Shown here one piece after another: positions 9,852 through 18,721 of a DNA stretch of 64,000 bases. The notes below the pieces were generated by a model. That model was not told where the DNA came from. It did no database searches and saw only the letters and a list, made by a program, of their open reading frames with translations. The DNA comes from Acinetobacter albensis (GTDB taxonomy: Bacteria > Pseudomonadota > Gammaproteobacteria > Pseudomonadales > Moraxellaceae). The position numbers and the translations under genes were made by a program. Positions within the stretch are counted from its first letter, which is position 1, and each line of letters starts with the position of its first letter. The stretch lies in assembly GCF_900095025.1 (NCBI RefSeq), contig NZ_FMBK01000007.1, positions 62,001 through 126,000 of the forward strand, given 5' to 3'.

Positions 9852-10439
9852 CTATTTCTGGGTTTGTTGAGTATGAATAATATCGCTCAAATCATATCCA
9901 AGTGACTTTGCATAATCCAAATATTCTTTTACTACTGATTCATCTGGGTGTGCTGAGCGAGACAATACCCACATATATTTACGTCGTGGTTCACCTACCA
10001 ATACAGTTTGGTAGTTTTCATCCAGTTTTAAAACCCAGTAATCCCCCCGACCGACTGGTAACCATCGAACGGCTTCAGGTAAAAAGCTGACTTTCAATTT
10101 AGTATTAAATGGCGAATTTTGTACAAAAGCTTCACCAACTGATTGTTTCAACTGGCCACTTTTACTGTAGCAACGATTATCTACTTTGACATTGCCATTT
10201 TCATTCAGTGTATAAGTTGCTGACACATCACGATCACATTGGTTTTGAAAATACATAGGTTTACGCGCGACTTCATACCAAACGCCTAAGTATTTATCTA
10301 ACTCCACCTTTTCTACCGTCTGTAATGGCTTGGTTTGTGCATACGCTACCGTCACCGCACCCAAACCGACTAACACTGCGCCACCTAAGGCAATTTTAGC
10401 CAAAGTAAAGCCCGCTTTTGGAAGATTATTCTTTGCCAT
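9852..10439 (-). CDS. Blc-like bacterial lipocalin
   Basis: A 195-residue exported protein. Residues 12-34 form a hydrophobic signal or anchor ending in VAYA, with a likely cleavage before Gln35. There is no lipobox, unlike the lipoprotein Blc of E. coli. The mature part has the lipocalin GxW motif (GVWYEVARKP at 52-61), the CDRDVSATYTL strand, NRCYSKSG, and the C-terminal YMWVLSRS. Two Cys are placed as in Blc for a disulfide. Family members bind fatty acids or lysophospholipids at the envelope. ATG 10439 is chosen because AAGGA lies about 8 bases upstream; the longer frame to 10508 has no such site. Confidence 0.9.
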   Translation of the reverse strand: MAKNNLPKAGFTLAKIALGGAVLVGLGAVTVAYAQTKPLQTVEKVELDKYLGVWYEVARKPMYFQNQCDRDVSATYTLNENGNVKVDNRCYSKSGQLKQSVGEAFVQNSPFNTKLKVSFLPEAVRWLPVGRGDYWVLKLDENYQTVLVGEPRRKYMWVLSRSAHPDESVVKEYLDYAKSLGYDLSDIIHTQQTQK

Positions 10440-10557
10440 AAACCTATCCTTTTCAATCCATCTTATAAATTTTAAAAACAAATATATGATTAAAAATAAC
10501 CATTCCAACAGTCTGATACTGTAGCGTTATGTAATAATTTCACAATAAAATCATACT

Positions 10558-12582
10558 CTAACTCAACATTTGGGCTTTTAAGCGAACAATCTCATCACGT
10601 AATCTGGCAGCCTGTTCAAACTGTAATTCTTTCGATGCTTTTAACATCTCCTTTTCCAGTTTTGACATGTGTTTAGCCAGTAATTTCGGATCGGCCAAAA
10701 TATGTCGTTCATCCGCACTTAACGCGCGCGCCTGACTTGAAATATTTTCATCAATTTGATCGTCCGTTAGTACTTCACCAGTATCAATATCTTTATTATT
10801 TTGACGTTTCGTACTGCGCGGTATAATGCCATGTAATGTATTAAACTCGATTTGCTTATTACGACGACGGTCGGTTTCATCAATTGCTTTTCGCATAGAA
10901 TCTGTAATTCGGTCAGCATATAAAATCGCTTTTCCTTTCACATTACGTGCAGCTCGACCTATTGTTTGAATGAGTGAACGCTCCGAACGCAAAAATCCTT
11001 CTTTATCGGCATCAAGAATAGCCACCAAAGATACTTCTGGCATATCCAGACCTTCTCGTAATAAATTAATACCCACGAGCACATCATGCACACCAGAACG
11101 TAATTCATGAATAATTTTGACACGCTCAACCGTATCAATGTCTGAGTGCAAATAAGCGACTTTCACCCCATATTCTTTTAAATAAGAGGTTAAATCTTCT
11201 GCCATACGTTTCGTCAAAGTGGTCACTAAAACACGCTCATCTAAATCTTTACGCAGATTAATTTCCGAAAGTACATCATCGACTTGGGTTAAGACTGGAC
11301 GAACTTCAATTTCAGGATCAATCAAACCTGTAGGACGAACCACCTGCTCGGCTATTTGTTCCGATTTTTCCAATTCATATTTGGCAGGTGTTGCACTGAC
11401 ATAAATCGTGGTCGGTACAATACGTTCCCATTCTTCAAACTGCATTGGACGGTTATCTAGCGCACTAGGCAAACGAAACCCATAATTCACTAAGTTTTCT
11501 TTACGTGAACGGTCACCTTTGTACATTGCACCAATTTGCGGAACAGTCACATGTGACTCATCAATAATCAGTAGAGCATCATCAGGAATATAATCAAATA
11601 ATGTCGGTGGCGCTTCACCCGATGGACGACCGGATAAATGTCTTGAGTAGTTTTCAATTCCGTTGGTATAACCCAACTGTTGCATCATTTCTAAATCGTA
11701 ACGGGTGCGTTGTTCAATTCGTTGTGCTTCTAATAATTTGTCATGTTGTTTAAAAAAAGCCAAACGATCTTTGAGCTCCTCACGAATAGTGCCTATGGCA
11801 CGCTGCAAGTTATCTTTTGGTGTAACGAAATGACTTTTGGGGTAAATCGTCACTCGCGGAACTTTACGTACCATTTTGCCCGTTAAAGGATCAAACCAAC
11901 GAATAGAGTCCACTTCCTCATCAAACAGTTCAATACGAATGGCATTTTGATCAGATTCGGCAGGAAAAATATCCATAATTTCACCGCGTATACGATACGT
12001 ACCGCGTAAAAACTCGAGTTCATTGCGACTATATTGCATTTCAACCAAACGACGAATCAAGTCATCACGACTAATTCGGTCACCTTGGACAATATGCAAC
12101 AGCATACTCATATAAGCATTCGGATCACCTAAACCGTAAATTGCAGAAACAGAGGCTACAATAATGGCATCACGGCGTTCTAATAATGAACGTGTTGCAG
12201 AAAGACGCATCTGGTCAATGTGATCATTGATAGCTGAATCTTTTTCAATAAAGGTATCTGAAGATGGAACATACGCTTCGGGTTGATAATAGTCATAATA
12301 ACTGACGAAATATTCAACCGCATTGTTGGGAAAAAAGGATTTAAATTCGCCATACAACTGTGCCGCCAAGGTTTTATTATGCGCCATCACAATGGTTGGA
12401 CGTTGTAGCTGTGAAATCACATTGGCCATGGTATAGGTTTTACCCGAACCTGTTACCCCTAACAATAACTGGTCGTGATAACCTTTTTTTATGCCACTGA
12501 CTAATTTTTCGATGGCTTGTGGCTGATCACCTGCGGGTTGATAGCTGGTGACCAATTCAAAAGGTTGCGGAGTATCCTGCAT
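10558..12582 (-). CDS. uvrB: UvrABC system protein B
   Basis: Damage-verification helicase of nucleotide excision repair; it receives lesions from UvrA and recruits UvrC. The Walker A GVTGSGKT is near residue 42, followed by the beta-hairpin region [17 protein letters not shown] (motif II) and QTIGRAARN (motif VI). The C-terminal UVR domain ([21 protein letters not shown]) contacts UvrC. ATG 12582 gives 674 residues, the family length. ATGs at 12591, 12594 and 12639 would add 3, 4 and 19 residues; none has a convincing ribosome-binding site, so the start is uncertain by up to 57 bases. No uvrA or uvrC nearby. Confidence 0.96.
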   Translation of the reverse strand: MQDTPQPFELVTSYQPAGDQPQAIEKLVSGIKKGYHDQLLLGVTGSGKTYTMANVISQLQRPTIVMAHNKTLAAQLYGEFKSFFPNNAVEYFVSYYDYYQPEAYVPSSDTFIEKDSAINDHIDQMRLSATRSLLERRDAIIVASVSAIYGLGDPNAYMSMLLHIVQGDRISRDDLIRRLVEMQYSRNELEFLRGTYRIRGEIMDIFPAESDQNAIRIELFDEEVDSIRWFDPLTGKMVRKVPRVTIYPKSHFVTPKDNLQRAIGTIREELKDRLAFFKQHDKLLEAQRIEQRTRYDLEMMQQLGYTNGIENYSRHLSGRPSGEAPPTLFDYIPDDALLIIDESHVTVPQIGAMYKGDRSRKENLVNYGFRLPSALDNRPMQFEEWERIVPTTIYVSATPAKYELEKSEQIAEQVVRPTGLIDPEIEVRPVLTQVDDVLSEINLRKDLDERVLVTTLTKRMAEDLTSYLKEYGVKVAYLHSDIDTVERVKIIHELRSGVHDVLVGINLLREGLDMPEVSLVAILDADKEGFLRSERSLIQTIGRAARNVKGKAILYADRITDSMRKAIDETDRRRNKQIEFNTLHGIIPRSTKRQNNKDIDTGEVLTDDQIDENISSQARALSADERHILADPKLLAKHMSKLEKEMLKASKELQFEQAARLRDEIVRLKAQMLS

Positions 12583-12847
12583 AGTATCCATCATCTTCAA
12601 CGACATAACCTTCATAGTATGAGGGCTAAACGCCAACATACAATATGAACAGTTCTATATTTATGTATTTAAACTATATTTTTAGTGATGAAGCACTACG
12701 ACTTCCCTATCCAGTTATGCATACTGAATTCTTAAATACGATTTGATATCTATAAATACAAGATCATGCATTTCTAATTCTAGATGATTGATTTCAATTT
12801 CAAAAAAGCTGATCTTTCACTTGACCCTAGACTATTTCGATTGCAAC

Positions 12848-13669
12848 ATGAATGAAATGCCATCACGATGTAGTGCTCACATGTCATATCTCTATCACGA
12901 TGAAAATATTATCAAAAGCTTACCTGAAGACACGGTCTTTGTTTTTGGTAGCAATCTGGCTGGACAACATGGAGGGGGGGCAGCATCGACTGCGTTACAA
13001 TATTTTGGTGCTATGCAAGGTGTGGGCCGTGGCTGGTCTGGGCAAAGTTATGCTATTCCGACAATGAATGAACATTTACAGCAAATGCCTTTGTCTCAAA
13101 TTCAGCATTATATTGATGACTTTAAAATATATACCAAAAACCATCAGAAAATGACCTACTTCGTGACTTCAGTTGGCTGTGGTATTGCAGGTTATACCAC
13201 TGAAGAAATTGCTCCCATGTTTAAAGGTATTTCACAAAATGTGATTTTACCCCATTCATTTCGTCCTTTTGTCGAAAAAGCATTACCCAAATTGACCCGT
13301 CATTTTCTAAGAACGGTCTTCAACGATGAAGTCATTTTCTCGACACGTGATGAAGAGATCATTACGCAATTAGATTTATCAGAAAGTGAAAAAAGTGCTG
13401 CGCGAATTATTTTACATACTCAAATCTACCCGACAGACAGTAATGGACGAGATCGTATTTTTGAAATTTCCGATATTTTACATGTATTGAATGGTAAAAT
13501 TTTTGACTGGCAAAATAATGCTGAAGGCTCAATGCTATTTGGTGGTGTGATTTTAGCTTTGCTTGAACTCTATAATATTAATGAAAAGGATTTTATGGAT
13601 GTTTGGCAAGGCGAACGGGAAATTCCACCACCTAAGCCTGAAAACAAAGCACGCAAACAGATCCGTTAA
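12848..13669 (+). CDS. Macrodomain-like protein with uncharacterised C-terminal half
   Basis: The N-terminal half (about residues 20-145) has the pattern of a small macrodomain-like family found in bacteria and phages: VFVFGSNLAGQHGGGAA, YAIPTMN and YFVTSVGCGIAGYT followed by IAPMFK. The glycine-rich loops are what one expects for ADP-ribose binding. The C-terminal half (about 145-273) is helical, contains an RIILHTQIYP segment, and I do not recognise it. The start is uncertain: ATG 12848, 12857 or 12881, or TTG 12788, all without a good ribosome-binding site. A strong terminator follows. ADP-ribose-related chemistry is inference from motif shape. Confidence 0.6.
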   Translation: MNEMPSRCSAHMSYLYHDENIIKSLPEDTVFVFGSNLAGQHGGGAASTALQYFGAMQGVGRGWSGQSYAIPTMNEHLQQMPLSQIQHYIDDFKIYTKNHQKMTYFVTSVGCGIAGYTTEEIAPMFKGISQNVILPHSFRPFVEKALPKLTRHFLRTVFNDEVIFSTRDEEIITQLDLSESEKSAARIILHTQIYPTDSNGRDRIFEISDILHVLNGKIFDWQNNAEGSMLFGGVILALLELYNINEKDFMDVWQGEREIPPPKPENKARKQIR

Positions 13670-13687
13670 AATCTATTTTAACCTTTC

Positions 13688-13717
13688 AAAAAAGCCAATA
13701 TAAATTGGCTTTTTTTA
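13688..13717 (+). terminator. Terminator after the macrodomain-like gene
   Basis: AAGCCAAT-ATAA-ATTGGCTT stem with an A-tract before and seven T after, 18 bases past the stop codon. Confidence 0.88.
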
Positions 13718-13845
13718 TTTCTAGCTCAAAATAAGCAATAAATCTCTTCATCGTGAGCCATAATTTAAAAAGCATATTATTTCAAAAATATTTTTATCAA
13801 TTTATACTACAAGATTAGATTAATAAAAATATGATGAGCTCGTGA

Positions 13846-15303
13846 ATGGAAATGTTGGATTCGCCTTTTTTTGAACTCTCTCCCGTGGCCATGTGGCTTG
13901 AAGATTATAGTGAAGTAAAAAAACAATTTGATCTTTGGCGTGAACAAGGAATTCAAGATTTATCAGCATTTTTACGAGAAGATGAGTCTCGAATTTTAGC
14001 ATGTGCCAGAAAAATTAAATTATTACGTGTCAATTCAAAAACACTGGAACTGTATCAAGCTGAAAACTTTGAGGCATTGAATGAAAACCTCCATTTGGTT
14101 TTCAAAGAAGATATGTCTGGAACGCATATTAAAGAATTGGTCAGTTTATGGAATGGTGAAACTCAATTTTCACATCCTGCTGTCAACTATACCCTAACCG
14201 GTCAGCGTATAGATATCCAGCTTAAGGGTGTAGTCCTGCCACAACATGAGCATGATTTATCCTTGGTTCTAATTACCACGGAAGATATTACGGCTTATAC
14301 CGAAGCGTGTCGTCTTGAAGAAAAAAGCCGTCATTTGGCCGAAGCACGTTTTATTTACTCACCGACTTCTCTGTGGGTAGAAGATTTTAGTCGAATTAAA
14401 ATTAAATTAGATGAACTTCGCGTCTTAGGTATTGAAGATTTCAGTACATTTTTAGATGTGCATAATGATTTTGTGAATGATTGCATTAAAGATATTCTGA
14501 TCCTTGATGTCAATCAGGCTACGCTAAATTTATTTGGCGCACCCAATAAACAAACTTTACTTAAAAATATTCATAAAGTATTTGCGCAAGAAATGTTTCA
14601 AACTTTTCGAGAGCAATTAATTGAACTTTGGAATGGCAATATTCATCATCAGCGTGAAGCAGTTAATTACGCACTCGATGGCAGTATTCGTCATGTGGTT
14701 TTACAATTTAGTGTATTTCCAGATTACCTAGACAATTGGGGCATGGTTCAAGTTGCCCTGACCGACATTACCGCACGTAAAAAAGCAGAGAAGTATCTTG
14801 AATATTTAGGTAAACATGATGTTTTAACCAAACTCTACAACCGTTCTTTTTACAATGGTGAAATCAATCGTTTACAACGTAATAGGCTTTCTCCTGTTTC
14901 TTGTATTTTTATGGATATGAATAGCTTAAAGGAAGTAAATGATAGTTTGGGCCATGATGCAGGCGATAATTTATTGCAGCGGATAGGTAATGTACTCAAT
15001 CAACTGGTTCAACAGACGCTTTATTCTGCTTGTCGTATTGGAGGTGATGAATTTGTGATTCTTTTGCCAGGAGCAGATGAGGCAGCATTACAGAATTGCG
15101 TACAAAGCCTAGAAGAACTTTTATCAGTTGATAATCAGTTTTATGCAAATCAACCCATTCTTTTATCGATTGGTTATGCCACTCTACAAAGTGGAGAAAC
15201 GATGGAAGATATGCTGAAACGTGCAGATACAGTGATGTATCGTGAAAAGAAAAATTACTATTTAAAGTATACAAAACACACAACAACACTCACTGAATCT
15301 TAA
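13846..15303 (+). CDS. Diguanylate cyclase with duplicated PAS-like sensor region
   Basis: A 485-residue GGDEF protein expected to make cyclic di-GMP from two GTP. The C-terminal catalytic domain (about 325-475) has KHDVLTKLYNR, the metal-site DMNSLKEVND, and an exact GGDEF at 399-403. I see no RxxD inhibitory site upstream of it, so product inhibition may be absent. The N-terminal 315 residues hold two similar PAS-like units (about 5-160 and 165-315), each opening with S-P-x-x-x-W-x-E-D-[YF]-S and later containing LWNG and an AVNY-like strand. There is no transmembrane segment, so it should be cytosolic. The ligand of the sensor units is unknown. Confidence 0.92.
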   Translation: MEMLDSPFFELSPVAMWLEDYSEVKKQFDLWREQGIQDLSAFLREDESRILACARKIKLLRVNSKTLELYQAENFEALNENLHLVFKEDMSGTHIKELVSLWNGETQFSHPAVNYTLTGQRIDIQLKGVVLPQHEHDLSLVLITTEDITAYTEACRLEEKSRHLAEARFIYSPTSLWVEDFSRIKIKLDELRVLGIEDFSTFLDVHNDFVNDCIKDILILDVNQATLNLFGAPNKQTLLKNIHKVFAQEMFQTFREQLIELWNGNIHHQREAVNYALDGSIRHVVLQFSVFPDYLDNWGMVQVALTDITARKKAEKYLEYLGKHDVLTKLYNRSFYNGEINRLQRNRLSPVSCIFMDMNSLKEVNDSLGHDAGDNLLQRIGNVLNQLVQQTLYSACRIGGDEFVILLPGADEAALQNCVQSLEELLSVDNQFYANQPILLSIGYATLQSGETMEDMLKRADTVMYREKKNYYLKYTKHTTTLTES

Positions 15304-15325
15304 TCAGCTAAGCGATGATTAAACA

Positions 15326-15357
15326 TAAAAAAACCATGAATATCCATGGTTTTTTTA
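15326..15357. terminator. Bidirectional terminator between the GGDEF gene and the small basic protein
   Basis: ACCATG-AATATC-CATGGT stem flanked by A7 and T7 tracts, between the 3' ends of two convergent genes. Confidence 0.87.
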
Positions 15358-15365
15358 TTTGACGC

Positions 15366-15545
15366 TTAACGCTTACCAAATGAACGCCGAGTACCACGAG
15401 GTGGCATCCATGTACGATCAGCATAACGCTGTGGACGTGGACGAACGTCATCCAAGATTTCATCAAGGTTCTGCTCAGTTTCTTTTTGTATCGGAAATGG
15501 CAAATTGACTAATGCTTTCTTCTTGGGAGTATTTTGGGTGCTCAT
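15366..15545 (-). CDS. Small basic hypothetical protein (59 aa)
   Basis: An unrecognised 59-residue soluble protein with a Lys-rich N-terminus (PKKKALVNLPFP), an acidic centre (LDEILDDVRPRPQ) and an Arg/Gly-rich end (PPRGTRRSFGKR). The Arg-rich tail is suggestive of nucleic-acid contact but nothing more. ATG 15545 is preferred over the GTG three codons upstream. It sits just past a shared terminator and is followed upstream by a long non-coding AT-rich stretch, so it is probably monocistronic. The compact fit between terminator and promoter region supports a real gene, but there is no family evidence. Confidence 0.6.
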   Translation of the reverse strand: MSTQNTPKKKALVNLPFPIQKETEQNLDEILDDVRPRPQRYADRTWMPPRGTRRSFGKR

Positions 15546-15954
15546 ATGATTCACTCAATAATTTATAGAGGGTATTGTACGAAAAAATGAGTTTAAGTGC
15601 GAGATTAGATTCTTCAAAAAAATATTGAACGATTTAAAATATTTATTTCGCCATTGCAAATTTAAAAAACCACTTCCCGTTTAATAACAAGTACACGATA
15701 AAAATATGTTAAAAAAAGAATCATAATATCGTATAAAAATTAATCAAAATCCAAACAAAAAAACATAAATTACTGAAATTAAATAATTTTATAAAATAAA
15801 ACACACCTACTTAATTAAAACAAATTAGCCTATTTTTTTACATGAAGACAACTAGTTTTATAATTTTTAGTACATTTTGTTTTAAATACAACTATACAAT
15901 CCGCATTGTCAAAGAAAAAAAATGTATAAACGTAAATGGACATGGAGTCCCCAA
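15546..15954. other. AT-rich intergenic region before the OmpW-like gene
   Basis: About 400 bases without a gene, extremely AT-rich with long A and T runs between 15600 and 15900. It must hold the divergent promoters of the small basic protein (minus) and the OmpW-like gene (plus). TATACA at 15893-15898 is a plausible -10 for the latter, with no convincing -35. The A-tract richness suggests intrinsic curvature or a binding region for nucleoid proteins, but I see no defined operator dyad. Confidence 0.5.
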
Positions 15955-17037
15955 ATGAAAAAATCGTTACTTTGTCTTATTTCATCACTTGCAGCCTTAC
16001 CTGCAATAAGCTATGCCGAATCACCTTATTTTAGTTTAAAAGATGGTGATGGTTTTAAACGCTTTTCTGTATCGGTAGGTGCATTACATGTCATGCCTCA
16101 AGGTAAAGCTCAGCCATTTGAAATTAGTACTGCCGTTAAAAATGGTGAAGTTGCTAAAAACGGTGATATTAAAGTTGATACCGTATTAAATAACCTCAAT
16201 CCAGATGTTAAGCAGGCAGGACTTGCCGCAGCCTTAGAATTTGTAGGTTTTTTCACGGGTGGCGACTTACCCGCAGAACTCAGCGGCAATTCAAAAATTA
16301 GTGGTTTAGAAAGTTGGGAAGCACAAGGAACTGGGCTTGAAGCCGATGACGTGACCACATTGGGGATTATATCCAATTACTTTTTCACCGATCATGTTTC
16401 ATTCGAAATTAAGGGTGGAATTCCACCGAAAGTAGATTTACAAGGTAAAGGAAAAATTTATGCACCTTTTTCCGCGATTGCTACCCCGCAAATTGGTGAT
16501 CTTGATTTAAAATTTCTGAATATTGACCTTAAAAACGATCTTTTAATTACCGATTTAGAAGCCTATGGGCCTGCGGCATCAGCTCGTGCTTGGACGCCAG
16601 CTTTTGAGTTCCAATATCATTTTGGCAAAACAGGTGTAAATAAATTCCGGCCTTATGTTGGCTTGGGTGTGATGTATGCTTATTTTAATGAACTTGAAAT
16701 TAATCCACGTACAGAACAAGATTTAATTGCAGCAGGTCATATGATTGCGAATATTAAAGAAGGTAATGCAGGCGCGGCTTTAGAACGTACGCCAAGCAAA
16801 GCCAACCCCCAAGTCGATTTAGAAGCAACTGATGCTATTGCACCTATTGCCACTGTAGGTTTTACTTACGACTTTAATGACAAATGGTTTGCTGTAGGCT
16901 CTTTGTCCTACGCACATTTAAAAAATGAAACCACTATCACAGTCAGTGATGCAAAACTGGGTGAATTGATTCGCTCAACAGCCGATATTGAGATTAATCC
17001 TGTTCTGGCTTATGCAGGTGTAGGGATGCGCTTCTAA
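15955..17037 (+). CDS. OmpW-family outer-membrane protein, long form
   Basis: A 360-residue beta-barrel protein. A signal peptide covers residues 1-22 (MKKSLLCLISS to AISYA) and the chain ends in Phe (YAGVGMRF), the C-terminal barrel signature. FRPYVGLGVMYAYF, FTYDFNDKWFAVGSLSYAHLKNE and INPVLAYAGVGMRF are OmpW-like strands. Classical OmpW has about 210 residues; here the excess sits in long extracellular-type segments between residues 35 and 220. The ATG at 15955 is chosen over 15922 because GGAG at 15944-15947 lies 7 bases before it and the signal peptide then begins correctly. OmpW proteins pass small hydrophobic compounds; the substrate here is unknown. Confidence 0.82.
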   Translation: MKKSLLCLISSLAALPAISYAESPYFSLKDGDGFKRFSVSVGALHVMPQGKAQPFEISTAVKNGEVAKNGDIKVDTVLNNLNPDVKQAGLAAALEFVGFFTGGDLPAELSGNSKISGLESWEAQGTGLEADDVTTLGIISNYFFTDHVSFEIKGGIPPKVDLQGKGKIYAPFSAIATPQIGDLDLKFLNIDLKNDLLITDLEAYGPAASARAWTPAFEFQYHFGKTGVNKFRPYVGLGVMYAYFNELEINPRTEQDLIAAGHMIANIKEGNAGAALERTPSKANPQVDLEATDAIAPIATVGFTYDFNDKWFAVGSLSYAHLKNETTITVSDAKLGELIRSTADIEINPVLAYAGVGMRF

Positions 17038-17051
17038 ATCAAAATGCTAAA

Positions 17052-17076
17052 GAAGACGACTTTATGTCGTCTTTTT
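17052..17076 (+). terminator. Terminator after the OmpW-like gene
   Basis: AAGACGAC-TTTAT-GTCGTCTT stem followed by a T-tract, 14 bases past the stop codon. Confidence 0.87.
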
Positions 17077-17181
17077 TATTTTAATTCTCTGTTCTATAAC
17101 TTAATTTTATCTTTTGTTTAAATTTTATTTCATCGCATCACCCTTCAAAAAGGAATAATATCCTGATATTAAAATCAGTTT

Positions 17182-18408
17182 ATGGCTAAAAATATGTCGG
17201 ATACACGTTTTTCTAAACCTCTGATTTATATGTTAATTGGAAGTGCGCTGATTTTGGGCTTGTCTTTAGGTATTCGGCATGCTTTTGGTCTTTATCTTGT
17301 CCCTATGAGTAGTGAATTCGGCTGGGGGCATAATGTTTTCAGCCTCGCGATTGCTATGCAAAATCTAGTCTGGGGAGCTGTTCAACCCATTACGGGTGCT
17401 TTCGCAGATAAATATGGTAGCAAAATAGTGGTCGCAGTAGGTGGTGCACTCTATTGCATCGGCTTGTTGCTTATGGCCGTTAGCTCTACAGGGTTACTGT
17501 TAAATTTAAGTGTCGGTTTAATTTTAGGCTTGGCTTTATCTGCCACCTCTTTTCCAATTTTATTATCTGCGGTAGGACGGGCAGCGCATCCTGAAAAACG
17601 TAGTCTTGCCATGGGAATTGCCAGCGCAGCAGGGTCCTTTGGGCAATTCATTATGCTGCCTTCTACCCTTCTACTCTTACAAAATTTTGGTTGGTCAGCG
17701 GCCTTGGTCGTGAGTGCAATTTTAGTGGCTCTCATTGTGCCATTGGCATGGATGCTTAAAGCCCCAATGTATGTTGCACCAAATATTATCGGTCAGGTGA
17801 CAAAATCATCCTTAGGTTTTAAACAAATCTTAGTCATTGCAAAAAATCATCAGCCCTTTTGGTTTTTAGGCTTAGGCTTTTTAGTCTGTGGATTTCAAGT
17901 GGTGTTTATTGGTATCCATTTACCCGGTTATCTGATTGATCATGGATTTAATGCAACGACAGGAACTATTTTTCTCGCTTTAGTGGGATTATTCAATATT
18001 GTCGGAACATATACTGCAGGTTGGTTAGGCGGTAAATATTCCAAACCCAAACTTCTGATGGGTTTATATGGTTTACGTGGAATAGTCATTATAGGCTTTT
18101 TAGCTCTTCCATTAAGCACATGGACAATTTATACATTTGGCATCATTATGGGTTTATTGTGGCTCTCTACTGTGCCATTAACCAATGGTATTGTGGCCAA
18201 CATGTTTGGAGTTAAGTACCTATCCATGCTCAGTGGCATTATATTTTTTACTCATCAAGTCGGTTCATTTTTTGGTGGATGGCTCGGTGGTGTCAACCAT
18301 GACATGACGGGCAACTACAATTTAGTATGGATCGTTTCAATAGTATTAAGTGTGGTCGGTGTACTGGTACATTTCTTCGTCAATGAGAAGGCTGTCATTC
18401 ATGATTAA
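17182..18408 (+). CDS. MFS transporter
   Basis: A 408-residue major-facilitator permease with twelve predicted helices. GAFADKYGSK after helix 2 is the MFS signature loop, and RHAFGLYLVPMSSEFGW in helix 1 resembles the oxalate/formate-antiporter and monocarboxylate-like subgroups. The two six-helix halves are separated by a loop around residues 195-215. The 3' end overlaps the start of a 44-residue membrane protein by 8 bases, so they are translationally linked. The substrate cannot be told from sequence; a small organic anion is a reasonable expectation from the subgroup. The ATG at 17182 follows a stretch with no strong Shine-Dalgarno; Met5 is an alternative. Confidence 0.88.
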   Translation: MAKNMSDTRFSKPLIYMLIGSALILGLSLGIRHAFGLYLVPMSSEFGWGHNVFSLAIAMQNLVWGAVQPITGAFADKYGSKIVVAVGGALYCIGLLLMAVSSTGLLLNLSVGLILGLALSATSFPILLSAVGRAAHPEKRSLAMGIASAAGSFGQFIMLPSTLLLLQNFGWSAALVVSAILVALIVPLAWMLKAPMYVAPNIIGQVTKSSLGFKQILVIAKNHQPFWFLGLGFLVCGFQVVFIGIHLPGYLIDHGFNATTGTIFLALVGLFNIVGTYTAGWLGGKYSKPKLLMGLYGLRGIVIIGFLALPLSTWTIYTFGIIMGLLWLSTVPLTNGIVANMFGVKYLSMLSGIIFFTHQVGSFFGGWLGGVNHDMTGNYNLVWIVSIVLSVVGVLVHFFVNEKAVIHD

Positions 18409-18535
18409 CACTCAATTGGGTTTAAAAATTATACTGGTTGTGATGATGATTGGATTATTCAGTTTAGCAATTCTACTGTGGTTACAAACACCGCAACTGT
18501 TTGAATACTTCAATCAAGCCTTCTGTGCACATTAA
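18401..18535 (+). CDS. Tiny single-pass membrane protein overlapping the MFS gene
   Basis: A 44-residue ORF whose ATG lies inside the end of the MFS gene (overlap 18401-18408) with GAGAAGG at 18385-18391, 9 bases upstream. Residues 8-27 (LKIILVVMMIGLFSLAILLW) form one transmembrane helix; the rest is short and polar with one Cys near the end. The overlap, the ribosome-binding site and the following strong terminators support translation. It could be a small accessory subunit of the transporter. No family is recognised, and chance hydrophobic ORFs of this size exist in AT-rich DNA. Confidence 0.6.
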   Translation: MINTQLGLKIILVVMMIGLFSLAILLWLQTPQLFEYFNQAFCAH

Positions 18536-18536
18536 T

Positions 18537-18556
18537 TGTCAATTCTTTGACATTTT
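18537..18556 (+). terminator. Weak hairpin directly after the 44-residue ORF
   Basis: TGTCAA-TTCT-TTGACA followed by TTTT, starting one base after the stop codon. The stem is only 6 bp, so it may act with the stronger hairpin at 18593. Confidence 0.4.
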
Positions 18557-18592
18557 CCAGCAGTGATTTGACTTTAATTTCCAAGATTAAAT

Positions 18593-18627
18593 AAAAGTTA
18601 ATAAATCAAACATTTATTAACTTTTTT
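18593..18627 (+). terminator. Terminator with a perfect 14-bp AT-rich stem
   Basis: AAAAGTTAATAAAT (18593-18606) and its exact complement (18612-18625) around a 5-base loop, ending in a T-tract. It lies between the MFS/small-protein unit and the dioxygenase gene, and is probably the main end of the MFS transcript. Confidence 0.7.
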
Positions 18628-18721
18628 CTGCCTTTTCATAAGTTTAGCAATTCTTGTGATTTCTATTAAGCGGTATTTTTTTCTAGATTGATTTGATATT
18701 AAACAAACTAGAGAAATTACC

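Noticed and set aside
10511-10525. ACAGT...ACTGT stem between uvrB and the lipocalin gene
   Set aside because: Only 5 bp with no T-run; not enough for a terminator.
18350-18400. Upstream extension of the 44-residue ORF inside the MFS gene
   Set aside because: The earlier in-frame ATG lacks a ribosome-binding site and lies in conserved MFS sequence; the ATG at 18401 fits better.
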